From: Imbricaverruca yamaguchii
Taxonomy: Eukaryota; Arthropoda; Thecostraca; Neoverrucidae
Assembly (NCBI GenBank): GCA_034440575.1
Contig: JAOTOL010001501.1
Coordinates: forward strand, 1,139,001-1,203,000
Direction of reading: 5' to 3'
DNA: 64,000 bases
Part shown: piece after piece, positions 59,126 through 64,000 of the stretch
Numbering within the stretch: position 1 is the first letter of the stretch
Layout: each line of letters opens with the position of its first letter
Notes under the pieces: generated by a model
Seen by the model: only the letters and a program-made list of their open reading frames with translations
Database searches by the model: none
Told to the model about the DNA's origin: nothing
Position numbers and translations under genes: made by a program

Positions 59126-59850
59126 GAAGGATTTAGGTGTTATTCTAAACACAAAACTGGGGGCATCAGAACAGACCAAGGAAGCCAGGAAGAAGGCACT
59201 GAGAATGCTCGGGGCAATAAATAGGAATGTATCATACAGAAGTGAGGAAGTGATCAGGAAGCTTTACTGTGCATATGTCAGGCCACATTTGGAATACTGC
59301 ATCCAAGCTTGGTCTCCTAGCTATGAAAAAGATTGTTAGCTTTTGGAGAGAGTACAAAAGAGGGCTACAAAAATGGTTAATGGCATAAGCAACCTGGCAT
59401 ATGAGGAAAGATTGAAGAAATTGAATATGTTTTCACTCAGATATAGAAGGCTGAGAGGAGATCTCATCGAGGTCTTTAAATTTGTCAATGGTCTGGAGAG
59501 GGGATACCTTGGGGAAATGTTTGAATTTAACAGAAATGATGCAATTAGAGGTCATAAATTCAAAATTAAAGTTAACCACAGCAGAACAAGGTTAAGGCAA
59601 ACTTTCTTCACCAACAGGGTAGTGGAACACTGGAACCAGCTGCCAGAAAACATCGTCAGTAGCAGCACATTGAACATCTTTAAAAACAGCATAGACAATC
59701 ATTATAAGAATAGAGGGCTTGCTTTTCAGTATTACAGGGAGGGCTGATTGACAGATTTGGTGGGCAACTGGTTCAGTGTACAGAGTGCAACCAAGAAGGG
59801 CCCTTGTGGCTCATAGTTGCACTAATCTTTTATGTCTTTATGTATTTATG
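59126..59850 (+). mobile_element. CR1-like LINE 3' fragment, second copy, inserted in a minisatellite
   Basis: Severely 5' truncated; it starts in EKDLGVILNTKLGASEQTKE and runs to FQYYREG and the same 3' UTR as the 37.5-kb copy. At the DNA level the two copies are nearly identical. TGG to TAG in KDC-W-LLERVQ stops the frame here, whereas the other copy has Trp at that position. The tail is a TTTATGTCTTTATGTATTTA run. The flanks on both sides are the same 30-bp repeat unit. Confidence 0.87.
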
Positions 59851-59854
59851 TCTT

Positions 59855-59966
59855 CCGATCAGCTGACTACAGCCGGTGACCTGACCCCTTGTCAGCTGAC
59901 TACAGCCGGTGACCTGCTGCCAGGTCAGTTGACTACAGTCGATGACCTGCTGCCCGGTCAGCTGAC
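59855..59966. repeat. ~30-bp minisatellite, 3-4 copies, then C12 run
   Basis: GTCAGCTGACTACAGCCGGT plus GACCTG recurs, followed by a poly-C and CA stretch at 59.97-59.99 kb. Confidence 0.9.
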
Positions 59967-60317
59967 CTGCCCCCCCCCCCCCACACACACACTAGCAGTG
60001 AGCGATGAGCCCGACTAAGCGAAAGCCTGCGGCCACCAGCCGGTTTTAGTCGTCACTCCCTGGCTGTGACGTCACCGGGGCGGCCGAGGCGGACATTCTC
60101 CCGCATGAGAAGGAGTGACAGCTGGGTGAACCACCAAACCACCGGCTGACATCTGTGTGAGCTCTGTGGAGCGACACAGAACACGCTTTGTATGGCGTTC
60201 GTATCCCTGAGCCTTCTTGGTTGTTATCGCCGAATGGCAATGTGAGCATGAAAATACAACAGCCGGGGCCACAGGTAATCTGACTGGATGTGTGCCCACA
60301 CTGTTCCCATTTCTACC

Positions 60318-60318
<1 letters not shown>

Positions 60319-60360
<42 letters not shown>

Positions 60361-60412
60361 ATATGCACACACATACACACACAGGCACACGCACACGCAC
60401 ACGCACATGTTG
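60319..60412. repeat. (CA)n and (CACACG)n microsatellites
   Basis: A CA run at 60319-60358, then CACACATACACACACAGG and CACACG words. Confidence 0.93.
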
Positions 60413-60548
60413 CATGCACTTGCGTGGCGCAACGGGTGACTCAATACCAATTCGTGCAGCGATGACAAAATGAGCGCTCAAACCAGAGGACCGATTCGTC
60501 CCGCAAAACAGTACCGTTGTTTTTCAAGTCAGCCAAGCAGAAGCAATT

Positions 60549-60590
60549 ATGTGCGTGCGTGCGTGCGTGCGTGCGAGCGAGCGAGCGAGC
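60549..60590. repeat. (TGCG)n (GAGC)n microsatellite
   Basis: GTGCGTGCGTGCGTGCG passes into CGAGCGAGCGAGC. Confidence 0.93.
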
Positions 60591-60599
60591 TCTATTCTT

Positions 60600-61160
60600 G
60601 TTAGTTCTGAACGATGATGTCCGTGGCTGTGCTCTCTAATCATATCCTCGCACATATCCAAAGCTGCAGGCAATTGTCGAAGGGCATATGTGAATAATCG
60701 AAAATAATGTTCATTCGCTTTGCAGATTCCTTTCGCTTTAATGATCGATCACATTAGAGATTCCTTTATGCGCCTTGCTGCTCCACTCTGAGTCCTACGC
60801 CGAAATATTTAATCATGAACAAGGTGACATCATGAACTTGCTTTAATTTCAAGGTTTCTATTCAAAGGTATCCTCATAAAAAGTAAGCGATTTTTGGTTC
60901 GCGTCCTTGAATCACTGCAAAACTACGACGGTGCTACTTCGTATACGATGCTGGTGGCACATATCTGACGTCCCTTCAGAAATCCATGAACTATGCTGTG
61001 TCCAAGAAAATAATGGCATACTTTGCATATCCGAGAAATTTACAAACGCTTTGAGGTCCTTTGCATCGCATATCACATATTGTCGATGCAGTAAGAACGG
61101 CCACTCCTTTCCCTGAACCGAGTAAAGAAGCCGACATTCCGAGGAGTCATCGGGATCTTA
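60600..61160. other. No gene recognised
   Basis: AT-leaning unique DNA with no splice-bounded frame. Confidence 0.5.
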
Positions 61161-61163
61161 ACA

Positions 61164-61233
61164 TCAACATCAACCTTGGTTGGTTATTTGGGCTTAGGGG
61201 TGCATCGACTGCGTTGGTCATATTCAACATCAA
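61164..61233 (+). mobile_element. Hairpin mini-element, copy 6, with 10-bp flanking duplication
   Basis: TCAACATCAA at 61164-61173 and 61224-61233 brackets TTGGTTGGTTATTTGGGCTT and GGTGCAT-C-GAC, loop TGCGTTG, GTC-AT. The outer 3' arm is missing, as in copy 3. Confidence 0.7.
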
Positions 61234-61234
61234 A

Positions 61235-62715
61235 CTTAACATCGACCCCAGCGTAAGACGCTCAAATTGTGATCGAAGTATGCACCACTAGACAATGACA
61301 GTATGGTTCCCTCTAAAATCCTGTAGAAGGCCCACTGCTCCAGCCACCGTCGTCAAAAATCAGTGAGGATTTTCCCAGCAGAGGTGGGATTGATGGGATC
61401 GGTAGGATAAATACTTCCATGCGTAAGTCCAAGAGTTAAGCGGTGCTTCAGTTTTCCTATCGGTCGGACCCGTGTGGCCTCGGCTTCCGCGCATGCGGGA
61501 CGACTAGAGGGCGAGGGCGGGGGGATCAGGGCGTCACCCTCGTCCCCATCCACGCACGGAATGGCCCGCAGTTGCGTCACGCGCATAATAGTTGCGCAAC
61601 GTGTTTTGTCGGCAGTTCGGGCATGCAAAATAGCCGCCGGCAACGTTGATCCACGCCGGCGAGTGGCGCCGTCACGACATTGTGTTCGCCATTGGCAAAC
61701 CCCCGTGGGGTGTGCACGCGCATGTGGAGCGGAACCATGCTGGGCTAGCTTCTTGCACAGATTGTCAGTGTTCCGTAGTTGGATATTGCGCACTTGGGCA
61801 GGAAGGCCTGCAGAGCGTAATGGATGATAATTTATATGTACGCAAAAACTTGTCAGTGAAGGAAATTGTGCAATAATATAGACTAACGTGGACTAAGGCA
61901 GGCAATAATATACGTGAAAATATACCTGGAAGCGATGAGCGGATGAACGGGCGAGGTAGGGGACATAATGATGGCGTGCGAATTCTCCAATACTCTGCGA
62001 AATGGGACATGGCGCTGGTTATGTCTATTAGGTGTGGAACAGCTACACAAAAGTTATAAATCCCACCTCTGCACGTTGATGAACTCCATCAGAATCGAAA
62101 AGTGGCATTCCCGACGGCATACCCATCTATTCGGCCGCAGCCAGTCGGCAGAGCACCTCAGTGACGACATACCCATAAACTGCGTAGCGGTCGCCGCGTC
62201 TCACGGAGGCCTCCTTTGTCACAGTAGATGGACGCGGAGACTCTGGGGAAGACACATAGCACCGTTAGTCCGGCCATTGTGCGCTACAGTACCAGTGTCC
62301 AGTGTCCAATGTCTAATGTTCACTGTACGTACATATATATGCATTCTCACATACATACATGCACACTGTGCATCTATGTATGTATGTATGTGTGTGGAGA
62401 TTGGAGATGTGGATAAAGTCGTCGCAAACCAGCCGATCTCCGACAAAGAAGTGCAAAAACGTGCGAGTCGCCGACACTCGAGGAAGGGTCGACATACCGC
62501 TGGACCGGGCAGTCTCCACTCTGGGTGGCTGAATTCGCCAATGGCGCGAGCACGTTTGTGCTTAACTAGGTACCTATACCCACCATTTGCATGTGGTCCG
62601 TTGACAAAAGGATCATGAATTTCTGTCAAATTGGAATGAATAATTTCAAGCAGAATATTAACAGACAGGCTCACACATACCATGTGTTGACAACCAGGGT
62701 GGGGCATTTCTGGCA
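61235..62715. other. No gene recognised; (ATGT)n patch at 62.33-62.39 kb
   Basis: CpG-rich at 61.45-61.75 kb without a firm exon. ACATACATGCAC and TATGTATGTATG words lie at 62.33-62.39 kb. Confidence 0.45.
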
Positions 62716-62716
62716 C

Positions 62717-62876
62717 TTACCAGTTTAAAGCAAGTTTTTTCCTTATCATCGGTGAAAACAAAAAGAATGACACTTGTTTGTTTTCATCGAAGATAAGGCA
62801 AGAAAAACTTCCTTTTTACCTGATTATCATGTTCCTCATGGTAGCACTGAACAACGTATCTAACTTACCAGTTTAA
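62717..62876. repeat. Hairpin (62.73-62.81 kb) bracketed by a 13-bp direct repeat
   Basis: AAGTTTTTTCCTTATCATCG with GTGAAAACAAA pairs with TTTGTTTTCATCGAAGATAA with GGCAAGAAAAACTT across a ~14-nt loop. CTTACCAGTTTAA occurs at about 62717 and 62864. Confidence 0.6.
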
Positions 62877-64000
62877 GCCAGGTTTAACCAGGGAAAATTT
62901 GCAATAATTAAAGCGTTCACAATTATGTACCGGGTAATTTGGGTGGCTTTCTTTGGTTGGTATCATGTCACCACATTATGTATCAAATTCCCTGAAAATC
63001 CACCCCTTGTTGAAGTGGCCTCCATCCCATGTTCACAAAAAATGGTAATGGTAGCGCAGGCACTACACGAGTTGCACGATGATGGTTAGGCTGGGTTAGA
63101 TTAGACCTGGCAAATCATGTGATGCTCGCTTGACCAATAGGGGAAGGCGGGGTAATACTGACACCATAAGCATTTTTGTTCATAACTCAGCTATTTATTT
63201 CAGTTGGATGGCTATCGTTATACCATTCAATAGCTTTATAACCAGGCTTTCTGGTAAACTCCATGTTGATGGATAAATTAAATTTAGATACCATTTGTAG
63301 CACATCGAAAAAAATGCACAAAAATCAGTGGGTAATGCCAGACACCCCATGCTGCATTAATCAACCAATTTAAATGGCAGAGCAATGCTGCATATTTTCT
63401 TTCAAATTCATTTCCGGTTTGAGAAGCAGCTTCCATATTCTTAAGCAACCATTTATGTTTCATTGCAATCAGTCCAAAGGGCTTCCATTCAAATATTTAT
63501 TGATGGCCCCCTTTTTGACTCACAATGCTAGAATTGATAGGGAAGGTATGATTCACAACTTAAATTGCTGAAAGAACTGATAGAAGGAATGGAAATCAAC
63601 ACCCAGAAACACATAAAAATAAAGTAATTTCGGGCAATGCTGGTCACAAGGCACCGATGAAACGGCAATGCTGGATGTGTGTCTGTTATTACCAGATTGA
63701 AGTTCTCGAAGCAAGCAAATGCAGTGTGCGGAGAATGCCAACTGCTCTCATTCTCTAGTTCGCAGGCTAAAGCTAGATTTGGCGACAAAAAGTCACATTT
63801 AAGACCAACTTTTGGGCCCATATCATCAATCAAAAGATATAGGTAAATTAAAGACAAAGACAGGAAAACAATCTTTTGCTTACGAAAACCAAATAAGGCA
63901 GCTGATCTGGATGATCCATTGTTACATGAGCTGGATGATGGCCAAATATTTCGTAAATAGCATCAGCTAATCAGCGGTGGTCATAGTATTATCTACAGGA
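62877..64000. other. No gene recognised
   Basis: AT-rich unique DNA up to the window edge. Open frames are short and unsupported. Confidence 0.5.

Overview
The window reads as nuclear DNA of a eukaryote, most likely an invertebrate animal. The signs are spliceosomal introns with branch-point and pyrimidine tracts, an AATAAA poly(A) signal, a Kozak-type start, Jockey- and CR1-like non-LTR retrotransposons, tRNA-derived SINEs, and a very high density of micro- and minisatellites. I cannot name the species from sequence alone. There is no bacterial gene organisation (no operons, ribosome binding sites or CRISPR).

Layout. 0-6 kb: a fold-back MITE-like element, a decayed Jockey-type LINE fragment (1.3-2.1 kb), a 430-bp T-rich tract, and a convincing two-exon gene on the minus strand (4.1 to 3.1 kb). 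6-19 kb: mostly tandem arrays (39, 77, 38, 30 and 17 bp units, then a 2.4-kb composite array at 16.6-19.0 kb). 19-34 kb: LINE territory. It holds a CR1-like endonuclease fragment, a minus-strand Jockey-like copy (27.1 to 23.3 kb) and a related plus-strand copy (30.9 to 33.7 kb), with GC-rich repeats and degenerate AGACC DNA between them. 34-42 kb: candidate terminal exons, a tRNA-like SINE, a TTAA-flanked 831-bp non-autonomous element, a fold-back, a CR1-like 3' fragment and a 35-bp minisatellite. 42-51 kb: at least two good exons of a second minus-strand gene (48.3 kb and 44.0 to 43.0 kb) whose splice phases match, plus a possible upstream exon at 51.0 kb. 51-64 kb: mostly non-coding, with a 61-bp minisatellite, a second CR1-like fragment inserted in a minisatellite, and small hairpin elements.

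The most interesting item is a dispersed 45-80 bp hairpin element. Seven copies are seen (12.3, 32.6, 39.1, 49.2, 56.8 and 61.2 kb, plus a doubtful one at 51.8 kb). Several are flanked by 8-14 bp direct repeats, and the stems show compensatory changes between copies. One copy sits inside the plus-strand LINE between perfect 14-bp duplications, so it has moved. Most long open frames here are minisatellites without stop codons in any frame, and I did not call them genes.
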